From Gillisia limnaea DSM 15749 (lineage in GTDB: Bacteria; Bacteroidota; Bacteroidia; Flavobacteriales; Flavobacteriaceae): a stretch of 64,000 nt of DNA. The notes under the pieces are model-generated. The model searched no databases and was not told where the DNA came from. It saw only the letters and a list, made by a program, of their open reading frames with translations. Both the position numbers and the translations under genes were made by a program. The stretch lies in contig NZ_JH594606.1 of the NCBI RefSeq assembly GCF_000243235.1, positions 1,671,851 to 1,735,850 on the forward strand. The letters are read 5' to 3'. Below are positions 17,393-26,042 of this stretch, piece after piece. Position 1 is the stretch's first letter; the number at the start of each line of letters is the position of its first letter.

Positions 17393-17400
17393 CAAAAATA
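17393..17400 (-). promoter_or_regulatory. Putative -7 box of the radical SAM gene, inside a hairpin arm
   Basis: On the minus strand TATTTTTG is followed by TTTT and then the ATG at 17388. It overlaps the left arm of the palindrome at 17395-17438, so the same DNA could end one transcript and start the next. Confidence 0.45.
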
Positions 17401-17438
17401 TGGAATATATCCTAATTAAAGGATATATTCCATATTTT
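17395..17438 (-). terminator. Perfect 19-bp inverted repeat (terminator of the enoyl-CoA hydratase gene)
   Basis: Arm 17395-17413 (AAAATATGG...TATCCT) is the exact reverse complement of arm 17420-17438, with a 6-base loop. On the minus strand it follows the hydratase stop by 17 bases and leads into a T-rich run. It is almost all A/T except for three or four G-C pairs per arm. Confidence 0.75.
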
Positions 17439-17455
17439 TGTTATCTTGATTGGGA

Positions 17456-18238
17456 TTATTCGCCTGGAAAATCGGCCTTTCGTTTGTTCAGAAATGCGGA
17501 GGTTCCTTCTTCAAAATCGGCTGTTCCAAAACATCTTCCAAATTCTTCAATTTCGGTTTCAAAACCATTCACCCCATCTTCATAATTGGCATTTACCGCT
17601 TTGATCGCAGATTTAATAGCTACCAGGGAGTTTTTCATGATCTTTCCTGCAAGCTTTTCAGCAAATTCCAGCAATTCCTCCTGTGAGGTAACATGATTCA
17701 CCAAATTGTATTGCAGTGCCTGGTTGGCATCGATCATTCCCGCAGTCATGATCATTTCCATTGCCCGGCCTTTGCCAACCAATTGAGGTAAACGTTGGGT
17801 TCCCCCATAACCGGGAATTACACCAAGGGAAACTTCAGGAAGTCCCATTTTTGCATTCTCACTGGCAATCCTAAAATGTGCCGCAAGCGCAAGTTCAAGT
17901 CCGCCGCCAAGAGCGAATCCATTGATTGCTGCAATTACAGGCTTTGGAAAATTAGCGATATAATTAAATAATTTCTCCTGACCTTGAGCAGCTAATGCTT
18001 TTCCCTCTTCCGAAGAATAATCTGAAAATTCACTGATATCCGCTCCTGCGACAAAGGCTTTTTCCCCGCTTCCGGTGAGGATGATCACTTTTACATCTTC
18101 ATCCCCTCCCGCAGCCCAAAATGCTTCGTGAAGTTCATGAATTGTTGCCTTGTTTAGGGCGTTTAATTTTGATGGCCTGTTAACGGTAATTTGTAAAATC
18201 CCCTGATTTTTTTCGGATAAAATATTTTGAAATTCCAT
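17456..18238 (-). CDS. Enoyl-CoA hydratase/isomerase family protein
   Basis: 260 residues, full family length, cytoplasmic. Crotonase-fold landmarks: CoA-binding and oxyanion segment FVAGADISEF (about 61-70), GFALGGGLELALAAH with the first catalytic Glu position, and GLPEVSLGVIPGYGGTQRL with the second. Both glutamates that hydratases use are therefore present, favouring true 2-enoyl-CoA hydration (beta-oxidation or amino-acid breakdown) over isomerases that keep only one. No other fatty-acid genes are adjacent, so the pathway is open. Confidence 0.9.
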   Translation of the reverse strand: MEFQNILSEKNQGILQITVNRPSKLNALNKATIHELHEAFWAAGGDEDVKVIILTGSGEKAFVAGADISEFSDYSSEEGKALAAQGQEKLFNYIANFPKPVIAAINGFALGGGLELALAAHFRIASENAKMGLPEVSLGVIPGYGGTQRLPQLVGKGRAMEMIMTAGMIDANQALQYNLVNHVTSQEELLEFAEKLAGKIMKNSLVAIKSAIKAVNANYEDGVNGFETEIEEFGRCFGTADFEEGTSAFLNKRKADFPGE

Positions 18239-18306
18239 TTCTATGTTTTTATTTAAAAATGATTTTTATTCTAATAATTAATACAATTTTCTAAGGTTTT
18301 GAATTC

Positions 18307-19761
18307 CTATTTTGGAAAACGTATTGTAAAGATAGTGCCTTTATTTCTTTTTGAAGTAAAGCTAATGGTACCATTATAGGTTTCCACCAGGTTCTTTACC
18401 ATTGCCAGTCCAAGGCCCATCCCGCTGCTTTTTGTGGTGAATTTAGGTTCAAAAACCTTATCCTTATTCTCTTCAGAGATCCCAACCCCATTATCGGAAA
18501 CCGAAATACTTACCGTGTCCTCTTCATCTTCCACGTTCACCAGAATTCTGGGATTTTCAATATCCTGAAGCGCTTGCGTGGCATTTTTAACAAGATTTGT
18601 AACTACCCGGATTAGCTGAGTTCTGTCAAATTTTGCTAAGATCTCCTCTTTTTCTGAAGTAAAAATGATGTATTCTTCATTAAAAATATCCAAAGCCAGT
18701 TTCACAATCTTGGGGACATTGAGAATCTCATTTTGCTGTGCCGGCATTTTTGCGAAATTTGAAAAGGCCGAAGCGATCGCGCTCATCGTGTCTATTTGAT
18801 GAATAAGCGTATTGCTGTATTCCTCTACTTTTTTATCGATATTGGGATCCCTGGGATCAAAATTTCGCTGAAAACTTTGAACACTTAACCTCATTGGGGT
18901 CAACGGGTTTTTAATCTCATGTGCCACCTGTTTTGCCATTTCCCGCCAGGCCTGTTCCCGCTCTCCGGTGGCCAATTTAACCGCACTTTCTTCCAACTCA
19001 TCTATCATACTGTTGTAAGCCGCAACCAGGGTATAAATTTCTTCGGAAGCATTATCGATCTCGATTTTTTGATTCCGTTTGTCAAGCCTTGTCTCTATGA
19101 TCTTTTCTGAAACTATTTTAAGGGATTTTGTGATGTATTTGGAAAGAAAATAAGACAGCAGAATTGCCAGAACAAGCATGAATAAATACACCTCGGCAAG
19201 TTTCACAAGAAAATCATTCAAATCCTTCTGAAGCATTTTGTCGTCCTGTACATACGGCAAATATAGAATGGCAAGTGGTTTAAACTGATTGTCTGTGATA
19301 TACGAATAAGAAGATTGAAACTTTTGGCCGTTTACTTCAGATCTTCTCAAAAACCTTTTATCCCTGGAGTTTTTAAGCTCCTGAAGAATGTATGGATTTA
19401 TTTGAACGTTCATAGTATCCCTGAAAAAGGACTCATTTGATTTTATGAGAAGCCTTCCGCTGAGATTATAAATATTGAGATGCATATCATGAACCTGGGA
19501 CATTTCATAGATCTTATCCCTTTCCTTTAAAATAACGGGCATATTTTCAGTATTCACTATATGCGTGGTATTGCCCAACACAAATTTTATATTCTCCCGT
19601 ATGGCCTGCTCTTTTCTTTCCAGGCGATCCCTGTGATATGCTTCAGATTCCTGCGTATATTGAAAAACCGTTACTCCTGCAATCAATATTGAAGCCCCTA
19701 AAACCAGTAAGATCATGGAAATGAAAATACGGTTTCGTAAAGAGAGTTTTAATTGTTTCAT
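18307..19761 (-). CDS. NtrY-like sensor histidine kinase
   Basis: 484 residues, inner membrane. Helix 1 at about 12-34 (IFISMILLVLGASILIAGV), a periplasmic sensor part of about 150 residues, helix 2 at about 190-210 (YLFMLVLAILLSYFLS), a HAMP linker, then HisKA with the phospho-His in VAHEIKNPLTPMRLS (about 285). The ATPase domain has N box NLVKNATQAL, G1 SDNGVGI and G2 SGMGLGLAMVK. The HEIKNPLTP form is that of NtrY-type kinases. No response regulator gene lies nearby, so its partner is elsewhere. Same strand as hemJ upstream (45 bases), but no functional tie is evident. Confidence 0.88.
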   Translation of the reverse strand: MKQLKLSLRNRIFISMILLVLGASILIAGVTVFQYTQESEAYHRDRLERKEQAIRENIKFVLGNTTHIVNTENMPVILKERDKIYEMSQVHDMHLNIYNLSGRLLIKSNESFFRDTMNVQINPYILQELKNSRDKRFLRRSEVNGQKFQSSYSYITDNQFKPLAILYLPYVQDDKMLQKDLNDFLVKLAEVYLFMLVLAILLSYFLSKYITKSLKIVSEKIIETRLDKRNQKIEIDNASEEIYTLVAAYNSMIDELEESAVKLATGEREQAWREMAKQVAHEIKNPLTPMRLSVQSFQRNFDPRDPNIDKKVEEYSNTLIHQIDTMSAIASAFSNFAKMPAQQNEILNVPKIVKLALDIFNEEYIIFTSEKEEILAKFDRTQLIRVVTNLVKNATQALQDIENPRILVNVEDEEDTVSISVSDNGVGISEENKDKVFEPKFTTKSSGMGLGLAMVKNLVETYNGTISFTSKRNKGTIFTIRFPK

Positions 19762-19806
19762 AGGAATTTATACGGGTTGGCTAAAAATATCAATTATCAC
19801 ACCATA

Positions 19807-20403
19807 CTAGGCTTTTGGATCCTGGGACCTTATTCTCTGGTAAAGCTTAAAGCCCATCATCAGGATCACGCTTAAAAGTATAATCCCAATAACCCCATAA
19901 ATCCAATTCAATGCATCTCTCAATATCACTAAAAATACAACCGAAAAAAGGATAATAGTAGAACCTTCATTCCATATCCGCATTTTGTTGGAACTCCATT
20001 TTACAACATCATTTTGTAATTCCCGGAATATCAAATGGCATTTAATATGGTACGCATATAATAACACTACGAAGCCCAGTTTCACCAACATCCAGTCCTG
20101 TTCTATCCAAAATGGCATTATAAAAAGCAACCAAAAAGCGAAGATACTGGCCAATATCGCAGAAGGCCAGGTAATGATATACCACAGCCGTTTGGTCATT
20201 AGTTTTAACTGATTTACTAAAATAGACTTTTCAGGCTCTGGTTTTTGAGCGGCTTCAATGTGATAAACAAAAAGTCTTGGTATATAAAAAAGCCCGGCAA
20301 ACCAGGTGATCACAAAAATTAAATGAAGTGCTTTTATATAGTTGTAATATTCAAACAAAGCGTATATTTTTTGAGGGATTCTGGCCGGTATCGGGGAACT
20401 CAT
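19807..20403 (-). CDS. hemJ: Protoporphyrinogen IX oxidase HemJ
   Basis: 198 residues with four or five membrane helices. The opening YNYIKALHLIFVITWFAGL, then FYIPRLFVYH, is the HemJ signature; the His in KALH and the Arg in IPRLF correspond to residues reported as essential in the family. It oxidises protoporphyrinogen to protoporphyrin, the step before ferrochelatase. hemH lies 1.4 kb upstream on the same strand with only a MATE gene between. A TATCTTTG box at 20430-20437 suggests its own promoter. Confidence 0.88.
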   Translation of the reverse strand: MSSPIPARIPQKIYALFEYYNYIKALHLIFVITWFAGLFYIPRLFVYHIEAAQKPEPEKSILVNQLKLMTKRLWYIITWPSAILASIFAFWLLFIMPFWIEQDWMLVKLGFVVLLYAYHIKCHLIFRELQNDVVKWSSNKMRIWNEGSTIILFSVVFLVILRDALNWIYGVIGIILLSVILMMGFKLYQRIRSQDPKA

Positions 20404-20429
20404 TCATTTCCATCTCAACAGGTTTTAAA

Positions 20430-20437
20430 CAAAGATA
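20430..20437 (-). promoter_or_regulatory. Putative -7 box of hemJ
   Basis: Minus-strand TATCTTTG fits TAnnTTTG; it ends 26 bases before the start codon, implying a leader of about 20 nt. Confidence 0.45.
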
Positions 20438-20453
20438 TACATTTGAAAATTTC

Positions 20454-21821
20454 TTATTCAGAATAATTTAAAGCCTGGGAAGGTTTCAGTTTTAAACGGA
20501 TTTCTCTATTCAGGAAGTATGCAGTAACTATGGTTGAAAGCACATCGGCGATAGGGAATGAGATCCAAACACCAATCTCTCCAAAGTATTTCGGCAAAAT
20601 TAGAACCAACGGAATAAAAAAGAAACCCTGCCTGGATAAAGTGAGCAAAAGTGCCGGAATGGCTTTTCCTATTGCCTGAAAATAAGCCGACCCAATCAAC
20701 TGCAAGGCGATAATTGGAGTGGCCGCAAAAACCCATCGCATGGCGCTGGGGGTTTCCTCAATAATTTGTGGGTTTGAGGTAAATATTGCGACGATATTTT
20801 CAGAAAAAAACATAATCCCGGCAAATACCAGTACTCCCAGCATACTGGCATAAAGAATAGCCGTATTGATGCTTTTTCTTACGCGTTCCCAATTTTTTGC
20901 TCCATAGTTATAGCCTGCTATTGGTAAAAATCCCTGTGTTACTCCAAGCACCGGGAAAAGGGCAAACATCAACATCCTCCCAATAATGGCATATACGGTT
21001 ACTGAAGCCGCACCTCCAAGATCAAAAAGAATATTATTCATCAATAAATAGGTAACGCTAACAGCTGCCTGCCTTGCCAGAGTTACAAATCCCAGGGAAG
21101 ATGTTTCCTTTAAAATTGACCAGTCAAATAAGAAATGAGACCATTTGATCTTTAATTCTGAATTTTTTGAAAGAAAAAACCATACGATGTATCCAAAACA
21201 AAGCAAATAGGAAGTTGTGGTAGCCCATGCAGCACCCAACATACCCATATCAAATACCTTGATAAGTATATAATCCAAAACAAGATTCCCAACAGATGGA
21301 ATGATCATGGCGATCATCGCAAATTTAGGTTTGCCTTCTGCCCGTATTACATTATTTCCCATCATACAAAGTGCAAGAAAAGGCACTCCGTACAACACAA
21401 CGGTATAATACACCTTGGCCGGTTCAAAAATAGCCCCTTTTCCTCCAAATGCCGGAATAAGGGAGTTGACGAAGGTTAACCCAAGGACAACAAGCACAAT
21501 CGTTAAAATTAGGGTAAGGCTAATCTGATTCCCAAAGGTTTTCAGCGCTTTTTCATCTTTGTTGGATCCCAGCGCACGGGAAATTATCGAAGCACCTCCA
21601 ATTCCTATAGCCATCCCTAATGCCGCTATAAAAAAGGAAACCGGTAAAACCACATTGATCGCTGCAATTGCAATGGAACCAATCCAGTTCCCAACAAAAA
21701 TAGTATCTACAAGAATATTTAAGGACATAACAAGTATCCCAACAGATGCCGGTAAGGCTTGCTGAATAAGCAACTTACCAATAGGTTCCTTGCCAAGAAT
21801 TGCAGAATTAATTTTTGCCAT
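20454..21821 (-). CDS. MATE-family multidrug/cation antiporter
   Basis: 455 residues with about twelve hydrophobic helices in two halves, typical MATE length. N-terminal block LLIQQALPASVGILVMSLNI and IGGASIISRALG, with the second-half counterpart GVTQGFLPIAGYNYGAKN, are MATE features. These exporters use sodium or proton gradients to expel organic cations. Its ATG overlaps the TAA of hemH by one base (TAATG), so the two are co-translated. Whether it exports a porphyrin or has an unrelated drug substrate cannot be seen. Confidence 0.9.
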   Translation of the reverse strand: MAKINSAILGKEPIGKLLIQQALPASVGILVMSLNILVDTIFVGNWIGSIAIAAINVVLPVSFFIAALGMAIGIGGASIISRALGSNKDEKALKTFGNQISLTLILTIVLVVLGLTFVNSLIPAFGGKGAIFEPAKVYYTVVLYGVPFLALCMMGNNVIRAEGKPKFAMIAMIIPSVGNLVLDYILIKVFDMGMLGAAWATTTSYLLCFGYIVWFFLSKNSELKIKWSHFLFDWSILKETSSLGFVTLARQAAVSVTYLLMNNILFDLGGAASVTVYAIIGRMLMFALFPVLGVTQGFLPIAGYNYGAKNWERVRKSINTAILYASMLGVLVFAGIMFFSENIVAIFTSNPQIIEETPSAMRWVFAATPIIALQLIGSAYFQAIGKAIPALLLTLSRQGFFFIPLVLILPKYFGEIGVWISFPIADVLSTIVTAYFLNREIRLKLKPSQALNYSE

Positions 21822-22855
21822 TATGCTTCAACGGGATTGGAAAAGGCCCATTCATCTATCCAACGGGATAAAACCTTAACCCAATCTTCTCTATCATTTA
21901 AACACGGAACAACCGTGAATTTTTCTCCTCCAACTTCATGGAATATCTCTTCTCCTTCCATCGCAATCTCTTCCAATGTCTCCAGGCAATCGCTTACAAA
22001 AGCAGGTGTAACTATGGCAAGGTTTTTCATCCCCTGTTTCCCAAAACGCTCTATTGTTCGGTCTGTGTAAGGTTGCAACCATGGATCAAATCCAAGTCTT
22101 GACTGGAAAGATACACTGTAAGTATTTTCCTTTAATTCCAAATATTCTGCAACAAGGCGAGTGGTTTCAAAACATTGATGACGGTAACAAAACTGGTGCG
22201 CAGGAGATGCTGTTTGACAACAGGAACCATCTATCTGGCAATGAGATTTTGTGATATCGCTTTTTCTTATATGTCGCTCCGGAACTCCGTGATAGGAGAA
22301 TAACAAATGCTGAAACTCCACTGCTTTAAGTTTTTCTGAAATACTTTCGGCCAGCACCCGAATATAATCGGGATGATTATAAAACGCAGGAACGGAAGTA
22401 AATTGCATTTCAGGAAAATGCTCTTTTCTTAATTCTTCGGCTAAAACCAAAATAGTTTCGGTGGTGGCCATAGCAAATTGTGGATATAATGGAAAGATCA
22501 ATACCTCATCCACTCCCTGATCATGCAATTCCTGTAATCCAGATTTTATATTTGGCGTGCCGTAACGCATGGAAAGTACGATAGGTATCGAGGTGTGATC
22601 GTCGATTTTATCGCGTAATCTTTTGGAAAGTACAATTAACGGGGAACCTTCATCCCACCATATTTTTTGATAAGCAGCTGCCGATTTTTTTGGTCGGGTA
22701 TTGAGAACAATTCCTTTTACAAGCAATGTTCTTGCCCATAGCGGGACATCGATCACTCGTTCATCCATTAAAAATTCCCCTAAATATTTTTTAACATCCT
22801 TGGGGGAAGTACTATCGGGAGAGCCCAGATTTACGAGCAGTACACCTTTTTTCAT
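21821..22855 (-). CDS. hemH: Ferrochelatase
   Basis: 344 residues. Inserts Fe(II) into protoporphyrin IX. Opening VLLVNLGSPDSTSPKDVKKYL, the metal-binding histidine in LLFSYHGVPERHI (about 190) and the C-terminal SDCLETLEEIAMEG with the partner glutamate are all present. A cysteine group in CQIDGSCCQTA and CYRHQC follows the YHGVP block. Downstream it is translationally coupled to a MATE exporter. The upstream neighbour on the same strand is a ThuA protein 101 bases away. Confidence 0.95.
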   Translation of the reverse strand: MKKGVLLVNLGSPDSTSPKDVKKYLGEFLMDERVIDVPLWARTLLVKGIVLNTRPKKSAAAYQKIWWDEGSPLIVLSKRLRDKIDDHTSIPIVLSMRYGTPNIKSGLQELHDQGVDEVLIFPLYPQFAMATTETILVLAEELRKEHFPEMQFTSVPAFYNHPDYIRVLAESISEKLKAVEFQHLLFSYHGVPERHIRKSDITKSHCQIDGSCCQTASPAHQFCYRHQCFETTRLVAEYLELKENTYSVSFQSRLGFDPWLQPYTDRTIERFGKQGMKNLAIVTPAFVSDCLETLEEIAMEGEEIFHEVGGEKFTVVPCLNDREDWVKVLSRWIDEWAFSNPVEA

Positions 22856-22956
22856 ATTTTTCTTTTTTCAATATAAAAATAAAATTCTTTTTTGGGATAC
22901 ACGATAGAAAGGTATTATACTTTCTTATCTCCATATAGAAAAACCCCTTTCCCTGA

Positions 22957-23673
22957 TTATGCTCCCAAAGCGAATAAAATGCTCTGTAGAATATGTTCTC
23001 TAAATTCAGGTTCGTCATAAGCTTCATCCGTATGTCCTCCAGCGGTATAAATTGATATTCCGCCACCATCGAGCTTTCGATACCAGGCAATAGGATGATC
23101 TTCTCCATTTTCACCGCCTTGATAAGTGCGCTCCTCTAAATTTAATAGAACGGTTATTTCGGGATTGATATTTTTAAAATTGTACCACTCATCCTCGCGT
23201 ATCCAGGTTTTTGGTAAATGAGCAACCGTTGGATGTTCCGGAGCTGTCACCGTTATTTCGGCCTTTGCTATTTTTGGATGGCTATTAAAATAAGCACCGG
23301 CCAACTTGCCGTACCAGGCCCAGTCGTATTCGGTATCTGTAGCAGCGTGAATCCCAAAATAACTTCCTCCGTTATTTATGAAATCTTCCAAGGCATTTTG
23401 TTGCTGAAGGTCAAGAACATCTCCGGTGGTATTTAGAAAAATTACTAGGGAATACTCTTTAAGATTATTCTTCGTAAAATTTTCTGAATCCTTTGTTTCC
23501 TCCACGTTGAAACTATGTTCTTTCCCAAGTTCCTGAATGGTTTTTATCCCCTTCGGAATTGATTCATGATAAAAACCTTCCGTTTTATGAAAAACCAGTA
23601 CATTTTTTCCCTGTGCGTAGGTGAAGGAAAAATTGAAAAAAAGAATGGCAATAAGGATTTTAAGACTTTTCAT
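22957..23673 (-). CDS. Secreted ThuA-domain protein
   Basis: 238 residues with a type I signal peptide (1-20, FFNFSFTYA before Q21). ThuA (trehalose utilisation) fold, a class I glutamine-amidotransferase-like domain: VLVFHKTEGFYHESI, INNGGSYFGIHAATDTEYDW, then WYRKLDGGGISIYTAGGH. The family is associated with sugar metabolism in Bacteroidota, usually exported, without a firmly established reaction. Its start is 12 bases after the AraC regulator gene on the same strand, so they are probably co-transcribed. Confidence 0.85.
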   Translation of the reverse strand: MKSLKILIAILFFNFSFTYAQGKNVLVFHKTEGFYHESIPKGIKTIQELGKEHSFNVEETKDSENFTKNNLKEYSLVIFLNTTGDVLDLQQQNALEDFINNGGSYFGIHAATDTEYDWAWYGKLAGAYFNSHPKIAKAEITVTAPEHPTVAHLPKTWIREDEWYNFKNINPEITVLLNLEERTYQGGENGEDHPIAWYRKLDGGGISIYTAGGHTDEAYDEPEFREHILQSILFALGA

Positions 23674-23685
23674 AAAACACTATTT

Positions 23686-24597
23686 CTAATTAGTGGTTGG
23701 AATAGACATGATATATTTCTTTGGGGTAGTACCGAATTTTTTCCTGAATGCTGCAATAAAATGGCTTGCTGTGCTATATCCCACTTTTAATCCAACTTCA
23801 TTCACATTGTATTCTCCGGAGTCTAAAAGCTTTCTCGCAAATTCCATCTTATAATCAAACAAAAAACTATATACAGAATCGCCATAGATTTGCTTAAAGC
23901 CATCCTTTAATTTTTTCAGACTCAATCCAATTTCTAAAGATAACTCATTTAAAGAGGGAGGTTCTGCCATCCTGTTTATTATAATTTCTTTTGCCTTGCG
24001 AATTTTTAAAACGCTTTCCTCATCGCTTAAAAATGGACATTGCTCCATATTTGGATCTTCTGTCCTGTTAAAATACAGACTCAACAATTCATATGCTTTA
24101 GCTTTAAAATATAAAGACTTTATGGACGGCATCAAATTAAAGTTCATCAATTGGTTTAGAACAATAGCCATAGAAGGAGAAATCTCTGCATCCTTATAAT
24201 ATTTCTTGTCGCTATTTTCTTTACTTAAAAAAGGAATATAGCCGGCTTCCTGTGAAAACAAGGAATGAAATTTCTTTATTGAAATTACCAGGGAGATCAA
24301 CCAGGATTTTGGTTGCAATTCTAAATTGATTGGCAAATCTCTTTGTGGGTTATATAAAAGCAACGATTTTTCTTCCTCTAAAGGCAATTCATAATTACTG
24401 TTATTAAAAAAAAACTTGCCTTTTCCCTTTACACAAAAATGAAACTGAATATAGCTATTATCTATCTCCCGGGAGATGTTACCCGGAAATTTATCTTCAT
24501 TTTGAAACTTTAAGATAAAGAACCCATCTTCAACTTTAGTTTCATCAACAAACCCTGCAGCGATATTTTTTTCCTCTAAATCCATAATTGAATTCAT
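23686..24597 (-). CDS. AraC-family transcriptional regulator, divergent from hemA
   Basis: 303 residues. An N-terminal ligand or oligomer domain (about 1-185, beta-rich, SYIQFHFCVKGKGKFFFN) precedes the AraC DNA-binding domain (about 205-303) with two helix-turn-helices: SLNELSLEIGLSLKKLKDGF and VNEVGLKVGYSTASHFIAAF, ending FGTTPKKYI. The form of the C-terminal domain is that of PchR-like regulators that respond to iron compounds. It is divergent from hemA with 188 bases between starts; regulation of the heme operon is an inference from that arrangement. Confidence 0.88.
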   Translation of the reverse strand: MNSIMDLEEKNIAAGFVDETKVEDGFFILKFQNEDKFPGNISREIDNSYIQFHFCVKGKGKFFFNNSNYELPLEEEKSLLLYNPQRDLPINLELQPKSWLISLVISIKKFHSLFSQEAGYIPFLSKENSDKKYYKDAEISPSMAIVLNQLMNFNLMPSIKSLYFKAKAYELLSLYFNRTEDPNMEQCPFLSDEESVLKIRKAKEIIINRMAEPPSLNELSLEIGLSLKKLKDGFKQIYGDSVYSFLFDYKMEFARKLLDSGEYNVNEVGLKVGYSTASHFIAAFRKKFGTTPKKYIMSIPTTN

Positions 24598-24604
24598 TTT
24601 ATTA

Positions 24605-24621
24605 TTTAGAATTAATCTAAA
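24605..24621. promoter_or_regulatory. Palindrome in front of the AraC-type gene
   Basis: TTTAGA and TCTAAA form a perfect 6-bp inverted repeat around ATTAA, 8 bases upstream of the regulator's start codon. It may be an autoregulatory site. AraC proteins usually bind direct repeats, so the assignment is weak. Confidence 0.3.
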
Positions 24622-24754
24622 CTAATGCGTATTTAAGCGCTATTATTGCTACAAAAATAAGGATTTCACCTAATACCCTCCCCGAAAATATGATTATTAT
24701 CAGGAATCGACACATTTAGTACTTTGCGCGTTACTTTTTAAGAATCTTATACCT

Positions 24755-24762
24755 TACTTTTG
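24755..24762 (+). promoter_or_regulatory. Putative -7 box of the hem operon
   Basis: TACTTTTG fits TAnnTTTG, 23 bases upstream of the hemA start codon; implied leader about 17 nt. A TTTG at 24723-24726 is further than usual for a -33 element, which would fit an activator-dependent promoter. Confidence 0.45.
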
Positions 24763-24785
24763 CCCCTGCAATCCTAATCTGTTAC

Positions 24786-26042
24786 ATGGAGAACTATCAT
24801 ATTTCAAGAGGTAAACATTTTTATACCATTGGTTTAAGCTATAAAAAAGCTGATGCCGATATACGTGGTCATTTCAGTTTAACTGCAGAAAGCAAAATAA
24901 AATTGCTGGAAGACGCTAAAAATGAAGGGATTGACGGAATTATTGTCACCTCCACCTGCAATAGAACTGAAATTTACGGGTTCGCACAGCATCCTTATCA
25001 GCTTATAAAATTACTTTGTGAGCATACTCACGGTACCGTGGAAGAATTTGAAAAAGTAGCTTACATCTATAAGAATAAGGAAGCCATCGCTCACATGTTT
25101 AGAGTTGGAACAGGTCTCGATAGCCAAATCTTAGGCGATTTCGAAATTATTAGTCAGTTAAAGATCGCATTCATCAGTTCAAAGAATGCCGGAGTTGCAA
25201 ATCCTTTTTTAGAGCGACTCGTAAATGCCGTTATTCAGGCAAGCAAGCGAATTAAAAATGAAACCGAAATGTCTTCAGGGGCAACTTCAGTGAGTTTCGC
25301 TTCGGTTCAATACATTCTTCGTGAGGTTAAAAACATTTCAGAAAAAAATATTTTACTCTTCGGAACAGGAAAAATCGGAAGAAATACTTGTGAAAATCTT
25401 GTAAAACATACCAAAAATCATAACATTACCCTTATAAACCGAACTAAGGATAAAGCTGAAAAAATTGCCGGAAAATTCAATTTGAAGGTAGAAGATTATG
25501 CTAACCTTCAGTCGGAAATCCGTAATGCAGATATTTTAATCGTTGCAACAGGAGCTCACAATCCAACTATTTCCAAAGAGCTTATTTATCCTAAAAAGGA
25601 ATTATTGATCCTGGATCTTTCCATCCCTAAAAATGTTTCAGACGATGTTGCTGAAATGGAAAATGTAACTGTGCTTCATTTAGATCATCTTGCTCAAATG
25701 ACAGATGAGACCCTGGAACGAAGAAAACAATGCATCCCTGCAGCCAAACTCATAATTGCTGAAGTTGAAGATGAATTTAACAAATGGCTGGAAATGCGAA
25801 AATTTGCTCCTACCATAAAAGCGCTCAAGAAAAAACTGAAGGGCATGAAAGATGCCGAACTGGATTTTCAACGTCGAAAAATTGTAGATTTCAATAATGA
25901 GCAGGCAGAAATAGTTAGCAACAGGATTATTCAAAAAATTATGAATCATTTTGCCAATCACCTTAAAGATGATTCCAATACTACAGATGAAAGCTTGGAG
26001 CTTATCCAGAAAGTCTTTCAGCTGGAAGATGCCACAAAATGA
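24786..26042 (+). CDS. hemA: Glutamyl-tRNA reductase
   Basis: 418 residues. First committed step of C5-pathway heme synthesis: glutamyl-tRNA to glutamate-1-semialdehyde, using NADPH. Catalytic Cys58 in TSTCNRTEIY, Rossmann motif GTGKIGRNT, the SKRIKNET segment and a C-terminal dimerisation helix are present. Length normal. It begins the operon and overlaps hemC by 4 bases (ATGA). The next enzyme, HemL, is not in this window. Confidence 0.96.
   Translation: MENYHISRGKHFYTIGLSYKKADADIRGHFSLTAESKIKLLEDAKNEGIDGIIVTSTCNRTEIYGFAQHPYQLIKLLCEHTHGTVEEFEKVAYIYKNKEAIAHMFRVGTGLDSQILGDFEIISQLKIAFISSKNAGVANPFLERLVNAVIQASKRIKNETEMSSGATSVSFASVQYILREVKNISEKNILLFGTGKIGRNTCENLVKHTKNHNITLINRTKDKAEKIAGKFNLKVEDYANLQSEIRNADILIVATGAHNPTISKELIYPKKELLILDLSIPKNVSDDVAEMENVTVLHLDHLAQMTDETLERRKQCIPAAKLIIAEVEDEFNKWLEMRKFAPTIKALKKKLKGMKDAELDFQRRKIVDFNNEQAEIVSNRIIQKIMNHFANHLKDDSNTTDESLELIQKVFQLEDATK

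Noticed and set aside
24598..24785. Riboswitch or T-box upstream of hemA
   Set aside because: The implied leader is under 25 nt and no stable structure is visible, so only a protein-controlled promoter is likely.
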